A stretch of DNA of 48,070 nt from positions 1 through 48,070 of the forward strand of contig JAJFGJ010000019.1 of the NCBI GenBank assembly GCA_021776175.1, in the 5' to 3' direction. Of this stretch, positions 31,864 to 40,583 are shown piece after piece. Origin of the DNA: Kiloniellaceae bacterium. Lineage in GTDB: Bacteria > Pseudomonadota > Alphaproteobacteria > Kiloniellales > J153. A program made the position numbers and the translations under genes. Numbering within the stretch: position 1 is the stretch's first letter; each line of letters begins with the position of its first letter. The notes beneath the pieces were generated by a model. That model saw nothing but the letters and a program-made list of their open reading frames with translations, was not told where the DNA came from and searched no databases.

Positions 31864-32800
31864 CTCGCCTTTCACCAGTCCGCCGATATGTCAGGCGCTT
31901 GCCAGTGATCCCGGCCAGGGCCTTAGCGGCGCGTTCGGCATCCGACACGCCTAAGCGGGTGCGGGTGTTGTAGCGGAAATCGAACTCGCAAATATAGCGT
32001 TTCAGATGTTGCTCTCCTACGTGCTGATAGACACCCGTTAGGCCACGCTTGAGGATGGAATAGAAGTTTTCGACCACCTGAGTACCGGCATTGCCGCGCA
32101 CGTATTCGCGGATCGAGTGATTGACCGTCTCATGGCGAGCGAATTCCTTGCCGGTGTTACGGTAGAAGTTCGCTTGGTCGGTCATTAGGTGCGATGAGCG
32201 GTCGATATTGCGGACGATATGCTCTCGCAGGGTAGCGGCCTTGACGTTAGGGACATGGAAGGAACGGGCACGCCCGCCACGCTCTACCAGGGTAAGGACT
32301 TTCCAGTGGTTCTTGGTTCCCTGCCCCTTGGACCAACCCTTGCCTGAGACGAATACGTTTTTCTCGCCGCCCCAATAGGTTTCGTCCACTTCGACGGCCT
32401 TACCGGGTCCGCCCATGGGGCCGGGGTGTGAGTCGCGCATGGACTCACGGATACGGTGAGCCATAAACCACGCGGTCTTGTAGGTGACGCCTAGCATACG
32501 GTGCAGTTGATGGCTGGAAATGCCCTTCTTTGACGAGCAAAGCAGATGCGTTGCCAGAACCCATTTGTGGAGCGGCACCTTGGAGCGCTCGAACAGGGTT
32601 CCGACCGTGACCGTGAAGGGCTTGCGGCAGGATTTGCACTTGTAGAGGCCGGGGCGGTGGCTCTTGCCCTTAAGCTTGGTGATGGCTTCGCCCTCGCCGC
32701 AATGCGGGCAATACGGCCCTTGGGGCCACCTAATGTTCTCTAGGTGTTCGCGGGCCTTGGTTTCGTCGTTATAAATCGGATTGGTGAGGTTGATCGTCAT
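31856..32800 (-). CDS. IS1595 family (ISXO2-like) transposase
   Basis: A 314-residue DDE-type transposase. The N-terminal zinc ribbon has C31-x2-C34 (YCPHCG) and C55-x2-C58 (KCKSCRK). The catalytic core shows the first Asp in VEVDETYWGG, the second in HLMTDQANFY and the third acidic residue in QVVENFYSILKRG. The family tail YICEFDFRYNTRTRLGVSDA and GKRLTYRR follows. ATG 32800 (MTINLTNPIYNDE) is preferred over an upstream in-frame extension that overlaps the mini-zinc gene. The gene is uninterrupted and appears functional. Confidence 0.93.
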   Translation of the reverse strand: MTINLTNPIYNDETKAREHLENIRWPQGPYCPHCGEGEAITKLKGKSHRPGLYKCKSCRKPFTVTVGTLFERSKVPLHKWVLATHLLCSSKKGISSHQLHRMLGVTYKTAWFMAHRIRESMRDSHPGPMGGPGKAVEVDETYWGGEKNVFVSGKGWSKGQGTKNHWKVLTLVERGGRARSFHVPNVKAATLREHIVRNIDRSSHLMTDQANFYRNTGKEFARHETVNHSIREYVRGNAGTQVVENFYSILKRGLTGVYQHVGEQHLKRYICEFDFRYNTRTRLGVSDAERAAKALAGITGKRLTYRRTGERRVA

Positions 32801-32817
32801 GGCTTTAGCGCCTCGGA

Positions 32818-33018
32818 TTATTGTTTGCGGTGTGCCGTCGCAATTCGAATATCGGATAGGGAAATCTCTCGGACTTTCCCGCACGCTTGGCACTCGTGAG
32901 TTAGGGGCTCTTTTGGCTTCCCTTGATCATCCGCCGGAATTGATAGGACCTGAGTCAGCGCGCCGCAGTCGCACGTCACCACGGGTATCTGATCGCCGTG
33001 GGTGAACGTTTTGGCCAT
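32818..33018 (-). CDS. 66-aa Cys-rich zinc-ribbon-like protein, passenger
   Basis: A small protein with two cysteine pairs, C16-x-C18 and C43-x2-C46, suggesting a single zinc knuckle (MAKTFTHGDQIPVVTCDCGA and HECQACGKV). GGGAG precedes the ATG and a TTGACA-type promoter lies within the adjacent terminal repeat. It ends 17 bp before the transposase ATG, so the two are probably co-transcribed. It may be a DNA-binding helper or regulator of transposition; this is inferred from position. Confidence 0.7.
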   Translation of the reverse strand: MAKTFTHGDQIPVVTCDCGALTQVLSIPADDQGKPKEPLTHECQACGKVREISLSDIRIATAHRKQ

Positions 33019-33040
33019 GGTCTGCTCCCTGTCTCAATAA

Positions 33041-33069
33041 AATATGGGAACGGGGCTGTGGTATGTCAA
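33041..33069 (-). promoter_or_regulatory. Sigma-70 promoter reading inward from the right terminal repeat
   Basis: Minus strand: TTGACA (33069-33064), 17 bp, CATATT (33046-33041). The -35 hexamer lies in the terminal repeat. It would start transcription about 16 bp before the zinc-ribbon gene and drive it together with the transposase. Confidence 0.6.
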
Positions 33070-33082
33070 GTATACAATCGCC
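33060..33082 (-). repeat. Right terminal inverted repeat
   Basis: On the minus strand it begins GGCGATTGTATAC, then TTGACATACC; 21 of 23 bases match the left end. Confidence 0.85.
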
Positions 33083-33090
33083 ATTATTTG
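33083..33090. repeat. Right target-site duplication (ATTATTTG)
   Basis: Perfect copy of 30690-30697, directly outside the right terminal repeat. Confidence 0.85.
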
Positions 33091-33091
33091 C

Positions 33092-33121
33092 TTGATCCTT
33101 TGGGAACAAAGTGCGTACATT
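33092..33121 (+). promoter_or_regulatory. Candidate residual recA promoter
   Basis: TTGATC (33092-33097), 18 bp, TACATT (33116-33121), lying between the element and recA. Overlapping it, GAAC-N7-GTAC (33104-33118) is a one-mismatch relative of the SOS box in its reverse form. If used, recA keeps a basal promoter and possibly weak LexA control despite the insertion. Confidence 0.4.
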
Positions 33122-33170
33122 GGCGCCTCGTTGCAGACCCACGCACCCTATGGGATAAGGAAGGCAGAGC

Positions 33171-34271
<1,101 letters not shown>

Positions 34272-34314
34272 AGCAATCAACGCACTCCGCCTCTCTTGAT
34301 CCAGAGGACACGGC

Positions 34315-34347
34315 AACGGCTAGGCCCCAATCGGGACCTAGCCGTTT
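34315..34347 (+). terminator. recA terminator hairpin
   Basis: AACGGCTAGG (34315-34324) pairs with CCTAGCCGTT (34337-34346). An inner CCC/GGG extension is interrupted by one mismatch. A run of seven T residues follows further on, at 34362-34368. Confidence 0.65.
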
Positions 34348-34378
34348 CTGTCTGGCGGCAGTTTTTTTAAAGGGGTTC

Positions 34379-34445
34379 ACCACGAAGGCACGAAGACACT
34401 AAGAAATAAATTGAAAGCTTCTTAGTGTCTTCGTGCCTTCGTGGT
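34379..34445. repeat. Perfect 27-bp inverted repeat between recA and leucine dehydrogenase
   Basis: The arms 34379-34405 and 34419-34445 are exactly complementary around a 13-base AT-rich loop. The arms begin ACCACGAAGGCACGAAGACA. Repeats of this CACGAAGGCACGAAG type are dispersed in many bacterial genomes. It lies between convergent genes and probably serves as a bidirectional terminator. Confidence 0.8.
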
Positions 34446-34474
34446 TTACCTCTAATTTTGTTTGACCGGGCAGC

Positions 34475-35521
34475 TCACGCGGCCGCGGGGACGCTGTTGA
34501 GCCGTTCCAGCGCCAGGGCGTCGGCGGCCTGGGAAGTCGGAATTCTTTCAGAGTCGGCGCGGCGGAAAATCTCGCTCAGGGTGTTGTGGATGCGGGCGAC
34601 GTGTTTAACCGCCTCGTCCTTGCGGTAGTTCGCGCCCTCGTGAGAGATGTTGATCACGCCGCCGGCATTGATGACATAGTCGGGGGCGTAAAGGATGTCG
34701 CGCTTGGCGAGCGCGGCGCCGTGCCGGGCCTCGGCCAGTTGATTGTTGGCGGCGCCGGCGACGATGCGGAATTTTAGGCGCGGCAGGGTGACGTCGTTGA
34801 TGACCGCGCCCAGGGCGCAGGGCGCGAAAATCTCGGCCGGAGTATCGTAGATCGCCTCGGGCGCCACGGCTTGGGCCGCGAATTCGGTTTCGGCCCTGGT
34901 CACCGCCGCCGGGTCGATATCGGTCACGCTCAAGCGCGCCCCGTCGTCGGCGAGATAGCGGCACAGGTGCGAACCCACTTGGCCAAGGCCCTGCACCGCG
35001 ATCCGTATGCCCTTGAGCGATTCTTGGCCGAGGCGGTGCGCGGCGGCGGCCCGAATTCCCATGTAGACCCCGTAGGCCGTGGACGGCGAGGGGTCGCCCG
35101 CGCCGCCCGCGCGGGTACCCGCGACATGGGCGGTCCGGCGCTGCATGATCTCGGCGTCGTCCTGGGTAATGCCGACGTCTTCCGCGATAATGTAACGCCC
35201 ACCCAGGGACTCGACGAAACCGGCCATGGCGATGAGCAGACTATCGGTCTTGTCCTTGTGCGGATCGCCGACGATCACGGACTTGCCGCCGCCGAAGGGC
35301 AGGTCGGCAAGGGCCGATTTGAAGGTCATTCCGCGCGACAGGCGCAAGGCGTCGGTCAGGGCTTCGTCCTCAGTGGCGTAGGGCCACATGCGGCAGCCCC
35401 CCACCGCCGGCCCGCGCCGGGTGTTATGGATCGCGATGATGGCCCTCAACCCGCTTTCGGGGTCGTGGCAAAAGACGATTTCTTCGTGGGCATCGAATTC
35501 CGGGTGCATGAAGATCGGCAT
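34475..35521 (-). CDS. Leucine dehydrogenase-type amino acid dehydrogenase
   Basis: An NAD-dependent oxidative deaminase of the Glu/Leu/Phe/Val dehydrogenase family, converting branched-chain amino acids to keto acids plus ammonia. It has 348 residues with the substrate loop GPAVGGCRMWPYATEDEALT, the catalytic Lys region GMTFKSALADLPFGGGKSVI, the conserved IAEDVGITQDD and a Rossmann motif, VQGLGQVGSHL (about 180-190). The length matches leucine dehydrogenases (about 350-365) better than glutamate dehydrogenases (over 400). It stands alone between repeats; exact substrate preference is uncertain. Confidence 0.88.
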   Translation of the reverse strand: MPIFMHPEFDAHEEIVFCHDPESGLRAIIAIHNTRRGPAVGGCRMWPYATEDEALTDALRLSRGMTFKSALADLPFGGGKSVIVGDPHKDKTDSLLIAMAGFVESLGGRYIIAEDVGITQDDAEIMQRRTAHVAGTRAGGAGDPSPSTAYGVYMGIRAAAAHRLGQESLKGIRIAVQGLGQVGSHLCRYLADDGARLSVTDIDPAAVTRAETEFAAQAVAPEAIYDTPAEIFAPCALGAVINDVTLPRLKFRIVAGAANNQLAEARHGAALAKRDILYAPDYVINAGGVINISHEGANYRKDEAVKHVARIHNTLSEIFRRADSERIPTSQAADALALERLNSVPAAA

Positions 35522-35842
35522 GGCTTTTCCTCATCCCAAACGGCCTGGCCTAGGGTGCCGGCCTCGAACGGATTTCCTTTCATGAATATGCTAACGAAAG
35601 TAAAGATTATGCAATAACAACATCTTAAGTTGATATAAAAGGACAGGAAATTAGGTTAACGCGATTTCGCCGCATGGTATTCGATCCGCCGCACGCAAGG
35701 CGCGAAAGATTATTACCCGCTCCTTCGCGGGGGGAGGCCATCGCACATATTCGCGCCGCCGCCGAGGGGGGCTTGGATCGGCATTGTACGTCCTTCGACA
35801 AGCTCAGGATGAGGGTTTTTCTTTATGCCATGCACGGCTTTT

Positions 35843-35909
35843 CCTCATCCCGAGGAGCGTTCGAAGAACGCGCTCCCCACCTCATCCTGAGGAGTGTTCG
35901 AAGAACGCG
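35843..35909. repeat. Two 30-bp dispersed repeat copies
   Basis: Copies at 35843-35872 and 35880-35909 differ at two positions and begin CCTCATCCCGAGGAGCGTTC and CCTCATCCTGAGGAGTGTTC. They contain the small palindrome GTTCGAAGAAC. A partial inverted relative (CTTCGACAAGCTCAGGATGA) is at about 35791-35810. They fill most of the 429-bp gap between the dehydrogenase genes, in which I see no gene. This is a common alphaproteobacterial intergenic repeat style. Confidence 0.7.
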
Positions 35910-35950
35910 TCTCGAAGGATCGGCCCTGAGTCTCGGCTTTCTAGGTTTCG

Positions 35951-37129
35951 TTAGCCGACCCGGCCTTCCAGCGCCGCGATGTACATGGTCTTCAACTCGG
36001 CCGCGCCGACGGCTATGGGGTTACCGGAAGCCGTCGGGTCCTCGGCGGCCATGCGCGAAAGCTCGTCCAGCCGGTCTTCCTCGACACCCAAGCCCTCAAT
36101 CGTGTGCGGCATTTTGAATTCTTCGCGCAGCGCGGTCACCCAATCCATGATCGCCTGGAACGACGGATTGGGCAGTTCCAGCCAGGCCGCCAGGCGGGTC
36201 ATTCTGTGTTCGATGGCCGGGCGGTTGAAGGCCAGGACATAGGGCATGAAGACGGCATTGGTCAGGCCGTGGTGGCTATTGTAGATCGCGCCTACCGGAT
36301 GGCTCAGGGCGTGGATCGCGCCCAGGCCCTTTTGGAACGCGGTCGCCCCCATGCTGGCGGCCACCAGCATATGGGCCCGGGCCTCCAAATTCCCGCCGTC
36401 GCGGACCGCCGTGGGCAGCCAATCCTTGACCAGGCGCAGGCCCTCGACCGCGATGCCTTCGGCCATGGGGTGATAGCCGGGGGCGCAATAGGCCTCCAGG
36501 CAGTGGGCCAGGGCGTCCATGCCGGTCGCGGCGGTGATGTGCGCGGGTAGGCCCAGGGTCAGCTCCGGGTCGGAGATCACGATGCCGGCCAGCATCTTGG
36601 GGTGAAAGATGACCTTCTTGGTGTGATCCGATTCGTCCAGGATCACGCCCGCGCGCCCAACCTCGGATCCGGTCCCGGCCGTGGTCGGCACCGCGAGGAT
36701 GGGCGGAATGCCGTCCGCGTTGGCGGCTTTCCAGTTGTCGCCGCGATCTTCGAATTCCCACATGGGCTTGGTCTGCCCGGCCATGAAGGCTATGGCCTTG
36801 GCCGCGTCCAGGCCGCTGCCGCCGCCCCAGGCGATAACCCCGTCGTGACCGCCTTCGCGATACACCTTGAGGCCGTCCTCGACGTTCTGGCCGACCGGAT
36901 TGGGTTTGACGTCGCTGAACAGGCCGGTCGGCAGGCCGGCCGCTTCGTTGGCGGCGATGGCGTCGCCGACCATGGGCAGCTTGGCCAGGCCAGGGTCGGT
37001 GACCAGCAGCGGCCGGGCCATGCCCAGGCTTTTACAGGCGCGCGCCAATTCGGCGATACGTCCGGGGCCAAAACGGATCTGGGTCGGAAAGCTCCAGTTG
37101 CCGCTTAAAGTCTTGGGATCGATGGTCAT
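35951..37129 (-). CDS. Iron-containing alcohol dehydrogenase
   Basis: A member of the Fe-ADH (group III) family. From the ATG at 37129 it has 392 residues. It shows the NAD-binding GVIAWGGGSGLDAAKAIAFM (about 94-113), ILAVPTTAGTGSEVGRAGVI, the metal region HITAATGMDALAHCLEAYCA with its conserved Asp and His, and the second His cluster ALSHPVGAIYNSHHGLTNAV. A 90-residue upstream in-frame extension runs through the palindromic repeat and is not coding. It lies next to an aldehyde dehydrogenase, so the pair could oxidise an alcohol to an acid; the substrate is unknown. Confidence 0.92.
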   Translation of the reverse strand: MTIDPKTLSGNWSFPTQIRFGPGRIAELARACKSLGMARPLLVTDPGLAKLPMVGDAIAANEAAGLPTGLFSDVKPNPVGQNVEDGLKVYREGGHDGVIAWGGGSGLDAAKAIAFMAGQTKPMWEFEDRGDNWKAANADGIPPILAVPTTAGTGSEVGRAGVILDESDHTKKVIFHPKMLAGIVISDPELTLGLPAHITAATGMDALAHCLEAYCAPGYHPMAEGIAVEGLRLVKDWLPTAVRDGGNLEARAHMLVAASMGATAFQKGLGAIHALSHPVGAIYNSHHGLTNAVFMPYVLAFNRPAIEHRMTRLAAWLELPNPSFQAIMDWVTALREEFKMPHTIEGLGVEEDRLDELSRMAAEDPTASGNPIAVGAAELKTMYIAALEGRVG

Positions 37130-37147
37130 GGTGCGGTGATCCTTTGG

Positions 37148-37414
37148 TAATACTAAAGGTCCTTGATATTGACCCCTAGAGATCGCGCAGGCGATCCGCC
37201 GGGCAGGAGGGAAGCTGCAGGCGATGCGGGACATCGTCAAGGCTTTCCGACGCCCTCCGGCGGTTCGCCTGCGCGACCGGAACGGCGCTTTACCAAGGCT
37301 TTCGGATGGCGTCGCGCGGGCTTTCCGATGTCCCGCATCGCCACAGCCCACGCTCCTAGCCGAAAGCCTTGGTAAAGCGTCTCTAGGGGTCAATATCAAG
37401 GACCTTTAGTATTA
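37148..37414. repeat. 267-bp element with interlocked palindromes
   Basis: The outer arms (37148-37182 and 37380-37414) are a perfect 35-bp inverted repeat, beginning TAATACTAAAGGTCCTTGAT. Inside are three more perfect inverted repeats: 12 bp (37183-37194 with 37265-37276), 16 bp (37221-37236 with 37326-37341) and 20 bp (37286-37305 with 37360-37379). The last three are interleaved rather than nested, so they cannot all pair at once. The right outer arm contains the stop codon of the aldehyde dehydrogenase gene. A degenerate relative lies on the other side of that gene (38850-38993). Possibly a MITE-like or REP-like element. Confidence 0.85.
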
Positions 37415-38803
37415 GATGGCGGTACGCAGATGGAACGATTTTGGCCGGGTCAACTGCTCGAAGCCGATCTGGCTCAGCGAGCATCCGCGCCCGGAGTCCT
37501 TGACCCCGGTCCAGGCCAAGGCCGGGTCCAGGTAATCGCAGCGGTTCATGAACCAGGTGCCGGTTTCGACCCGGTCGCCGATCGATAGGGCGGCCTCCTC
37601 GTCCGTGGTCCAGATGGAGGCGGTCAGGCCGTAATCGCTGTCGTTCATGAGGCGGACCGCTTCTTGGTCGGAGCCGACTTTCATGATCCCCAGAACCGGG
37701 CCGAAGCTCTCCTTGGTCATGATCCGCATGCCGTGATCGACCTGGGAAAAGACTTGCGGCGCCAGGTAGGGCGTGCCGTCCCGGTCGGCGGGAAAAATCT
37801 TGGGATCGACCAGCGCCTTGGCCCCGGCTGCGATGGCGTCGCGGACCTGGCCACGGACAAAATCGGCGGCACTAGAACGGACCATGGGGCCCAGTGTGGT
37901 GGCGGCCTCCAGGGGATTGCCCAGGACGTACTTGCGCACCAGGGCCGCCGCGCCCTCGACGAATTCGTCATGGACCTTGGTATCGACGTAGACCCGTTCG
38001 ATGCCGCAGCAGCTTTGCCCGGAATTGAAGAAGGCGCCGTCGACCACATTCTCGATCGCGTGGTCCAGCTTGGCATCGGCGCGCACATAGGCCGGGTCCT
38101 TGCCGCCCAGTTCCAGACCGGCGCCGATAAAGCGCTGGGCCGCGGCCTCTTGAATCGCATGGCCGCCGGGGACCGAGCCGGTGAAGGACACGAAGTCGAT
38201 ACCGTCGTGGGCGATCAGCTTGGCGGTCGCGCCGTGGCTCATGTGCAGGGCTTGGAACACGCCCTCGGGCAGGCCGGCGGCGGCGAAGGCCTCGGCGAAG
38301 CGTTCGGCGCACAGGGGCGTCTGGTGCGAGTGCTTGAGGAGCACCGCGTTGCCCGCCAAAAGCGCCGGAACCACAGAGTTGACCGCGGTCAGGTAGGGGT
38401 AGTTCCAGGGCGCGACCACGAACACAACACCCAGGGGATCGCGGCGGATGAAGCGGGTGAAACCGGCCTTGGGCTCGACCGCGATATCGCCCATGGCGTC
38501 CGGCGCTATGGCGATCATGTGGCGCGCGCGTTCCTCGAACCCGGCGACCTCGAAGGGCGAATAAGCCAGGGGGCGGCCCATCTGCCGGGTGATTTCCTCG
38601 GCGATTTCCGCCTTTTTGGCGACGAAGGCGTCGACCGCCCTGGTCAGCAGGGCCTGGCGCTGGGCCAGGGATGTACGGCGCCACGCCGCTTGCGCCTCTT
38701 GGGCGCGCTCAAGGGCCGAAACGATTTCTCCGTCGCCGGCCAGCGGCCGCTCGACGAAAACGCTACCGTCGATGGGGGAGGTGCATTTGAGTGTATCGGT
38801 CAT
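37412..38803 (-). CDS. Aldehyde dehydrogenase family protein
   Basis: An NAD(P)-dependent aldehyde dehydrogenase of 463 residues. It contains VVAPWNYPYLTAVNSVVPAL (about 130-149), the cofactor motif FTGSVPGG, the catalytic Glu in LELGGKDP and the nucleophilic Cys in FFNSGQSCCGIERVYV, with ESFGPVLGI near the end. The family is broad; a succinate-semialdehyde or gamma-glutamyl-type aldehyde substrate would fit the glutamine-synthetase-like neighbour but is inference. Its stop lies in the palindromic element and its start is close to a related repeat, so repeats flank the gene on both sides. Confidence 0.92.
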   Translation of the reverse strand: MTDTLKCTSPIDGSVFVERPLAGDGEIVSALERAQEAQAAWRRTSLAQRQALLTRAVDAFVAKKAEIAEEITRQMGRPLAYSPFEVAGFEERARHMIAIAPDAMGDIAVEPKAGFTRFIRRDPLGVVFVVAPWNYPYLTAVNSVVPALLAGNAVLLKHSHQTPLCAERFAEAFAAAGLPEGVFQALHMSHGATAKLIAHDGIDFVSFTGSVPGGHAIQEAAAQRFIGAGLELGGKDPAYVRADAKLDHAIENVVDGAFFNSGQSCCGIERVYVDTKVHDEFVEGAAALVRKYVLGNPLEAATTLGPMVRSSAADFVRGQVRDAIAAGAKALVDPKIFPADRDGTPYLAPQVFSQVDHGMRIMTKESFGPVLGIMKVGSDQEAVRLMNDSDYGLTASIWTTDEEAALSIGDRVETGTWFMNRCDYLDPALAWTGVKDSGRGCSLSQIGFEQLTRPKSFHLRTAI

Positions 38804-38849
38804 GGTGAGTTTCCCTGATTGAGGGGCGATCCAAGTTCGGTTCGGCTTA

Positions 38850-38993
38850 TACCAAGGGTCGTCGATAGTGGCCCATGGAGATCGCTTGGGCGGCCAGTTG
38901 GGTCGGCGGAACGGGCGTATCGCCGCGGCTCGCGCTTCCGGTAGAAAACCTTGGGGAGCCGTCTCTAGGGGTCATTATCAGCGGTCCTTGGTA
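38850..38993. repeat. Degenerate palindromic element related to 37148-37414
   Basis: The arms 38850-38881 and 38962-38993 are imperfectly complementary, with roughly two thirds of positions matching. The right arm starts TCTCTAGGGGTCATTATCA, close to the outer arms of the 37148 element. It lies in the 240-bp gap upstream of the aldehyde dehydrogenase gene; no gene is seen there. Confidence 0.6.
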
Positions 38994-39043
38994 GTAGCGG
39001 TCAATCCAAAGTCGCGCCACCTAAATCATGCCTTGGCCGTCGA

Positions 39044-40411
39044 TTAGGCCCGCTCGAAGCCGCGCTTTACTTCCCAGTCGGTGACCTGGCGGTCGTATTC
39101 GGACTGTTCCCACTTCGCCGCGTGGACGTAGTGATCGATCACGTCCTCGCCAAAGGCGGCGCGCAACATGGCGGAACCATCTAGGGTCTGGGTCGCCGCG
39201 CGCAGGGTGGTGGGAATTTCCCGGGCGTCGGTACTGCTATAGGCATCGCCGACAAGGGCGGGCTCCAGCGCACGCTTGTTTTCTATCCCATCGATCCCGG
39301 CGGCGAGCAGCGCGGCCATGGCCAGGTAAGGGTTGAGATCGGCGCCCCCAACACGGCACTCGACCCGCACCGCCTTAGTCCCCGCCGCGCAAATCCGGTA
39401 CCCGGCGGTGCGGTTATCCAGGCTCCAAATCGCCTTGGTCGGGGCGAAGGTGCCGGCTACGAAGCGTTTATAGGAGTTGATGTGAGGCGCCAGAAAGTAA
39501 GTGATATCGCTGGCATGATGGAGTAGCCCGGCGAGGTAGTGGCGCATGGTCTTCGACATCCCATGCTCGGCGTCCGGGTCATGGAAAAGAGGTTTTCCAT
39601 CCAGGCTCCACAGCGACTGGTGGATGTGCGATGAGTTGCCCGCGAAGTCGGGGTGCCACTTGGCCAGGAAGCTGACCGCGCGGCCCTTGGCCCAGGCGAT
39701 TTCCTTACAGCCGTTCTTGATGATCGCGTGCCGGTCGGCCATGGTCAGGGCGTCGGTGTAGCGGACATTGATCTCGGCCTGACCTGCCTCGGCCTCGCCC
39801 TTGGTGTTTTCCACCGGCACATCGGCGCCTTGCAGGCCGGTGCGCATGGCGCGCATCAGGTCTTCTTCCTTGGTCGTTTGGAAGATGTGGTAATCCTCGT
39901 TGTAGGCACTAAACGGGGTCAGGCCCCGGTGGCCCTTCGCGTGCGCGTCCTCATAGCTTTCGCGGAATAGAAAAAATTCAAGCTCCGAGGCCATGAAGGC
40001 CTTCATTCCCATGGCTTCCAGCCGCGCCACCTGGCGTTTCAACACCGCGCGCGGGGAGTGGGGAATTTCAGCATGGCCATGGTGGTCCAGCATGTCGCAG
40101 AGCACCAGCGCCGTGCCTTCCAGCCACGGAATCCGGCGCAGGGTCGAGAGGTCGGGCTTCATGGTGTAATCGCCGTAACCGCTCTCCCACGACGTCGCCT
40201 TGTAACCCTCGACCGTCGCCATCTCCATGTCGGTGGCGAGCAGGTAATTACAGCTATAGGTTTCTTCCCAGGCGCTGTCCATGAAGAACTCGGCCTGGAA
40301 GCGCTTGCCCATGAGCCGGCCCTGCATGTCGATCTGCGCCGCGATCACCGTATCGATCTCGCCGCTGGCGACGGCCTGCCTTAGCTCGTCTAGGGTTAAC
40401 TTGCCTGCCAT
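39044..40411 (-). CDS. Glutamine synthetase family protein (glutamylpolyamine synthetase-like)
   Basis: A member of the GS family of 455 residues, ATP-dependent ligation of glutamate to an amine. The N-terminal beta-grasp includes IAAQIDMQGRLMGKRF, the metal site MASELEFFLFRESYEDA, then AGQAEINVRYTDALTMADRH, FAGNSSHIHQSLWSLDGKPL and the conserved NRTAGYRICA with VRVECRVGGADLNPYLAMA. The sequence resembles PuuA-type gamma-glutamylpolyamine synthetases rather than GlnA; the GlnA adenylylation region is absent. ATG 40411 is chosen because an upstream in-frame ATG lies inside an inverted repeat. Neighbouring oxidoreductases and a formylglutamate hydrolase fit amine or glutamyl catabolism. Confidence 0.85.
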   Translation of the reverse strand: MAGKLTLDELRQAVASGEIDTVIAAQIDMQGRLMGKRFQAEFFMDSAWEETYSCNYLLATDMEMATVEGYKATSWESGYGDYTMKPDLSTLRRIPWLEGTALVLCDMLDHHGHAEIPHSPRAVLKRQVARLEAMGMKAFMASELEFFLFRESYEDAHAKGHRGLTPFSAYNEDYHIFQTTKEEDLMRAMRTGLQGADVPVENTKGEAEAGQAEINVRYTDALTMADRHAIIKNGCKEIAWAKGRAVSFLAKWHPDFAGNSSHIHQSLWSLDGKPLFHDPDAEHGMSKTMRHYLAGLLHHASDITYFLAPHINSYKRFVAGTFAPTKAIWSLDNRTAGYRICAAGTKAVRVECRVGGADLNPYLAMAALLAAGIDGIENKRALEPALVGDAYSSTDAREIPTTLRAATQTLDGSAMLRAAFGEDVIDHYVHAAKWEQSEYDRQVTDWEVKRGFERA

Positions 40412-40430
40412 GAGAACTGCCAATTTTAGG

Positions 40431-40517
40431 GTCGTCATCCCGGACTTGATCCGGGATCTTTGGTTGGATTGAGACTCGCACTGAGCAAAGATCCCGGATC
40501 AAATCCGGGATGACGAC
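40431..40517. repeat. 32-bp inverted repeat, GTCATCCCGGA type
   Basis: The arms 40431-40462 and 40486-40517 are complementary with one mismatch. Each contains CATCCCGGA and TCCGGGAT, so each arm is itself palindromic. Related copies occur at 45475-45501 and, partially, near 21950-21975. A dispersed REP-type sequence. Confidence 0.75.
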
Positions 40518-40528
40518 AGTTTAACGGT

Positions 40529-40570
40529 AATGCTTTGCCCCCCGGACAAATCTCCGGGGGGCTTAGCATT
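40529..40570. terminator. Terminator after dctP
   Basis: A strong stem, GCCCCCCGGA with TCCGGGGGGC, extended by AATGCT/AGCATT beyond a TT/TT bulge. It starts 14 bp beyond the dctP stop and closes the TRAP operon. Confidence 0.7.
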
Positions 40571-40583
40571 TATAACGCCTAGA

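Larger units (their letters stand above)
30698..33082. mobile_element. IS1595-family element with passenger genes, 2385 bp
   Basis: The element is bounded by 23-bp terminal inverted repeats (30698-30720 and 33060-33082). The first 13 bases, GGCGATTGTATAC, are identical, and 21 of 23 match overall. An 8-bp target duplication lies immediately outside both ends. Inside are an ISXO2-like transposase, an upstream Cys-rich mini-protein, and passenger reading frames including a HEPN-like protein and tiny basic peptides. The interior is less GC-rich than the flanks. Complete ends and an intact transposase suggest a recent, potentially active insertion. Some IS1595-family elements are known to carry passenger genes; these passengers I cannot assign. 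Confidence 0.88.

Noticed and set aside
33060..33090. Possible recombinase attachment site rather than transposon end
   Set aside because: The inverted copy at 30698, the 8-bp direct duplication and the IS1595 transposase inside explain it better as a transposon end.
35780..35910. CRISPR-like repeats between the dehydrogenase genes
   Set aside because: Only two close copies plus one partial inverted copy, with a 7-bp gap; no spacers and no cas genes.
37130..37399. Upstream extension of the iron alcohol dehydrogenase
   Set aside because: The frame crosses the palindromic repeat element; the conserved protein begins at MTIDPKTL.
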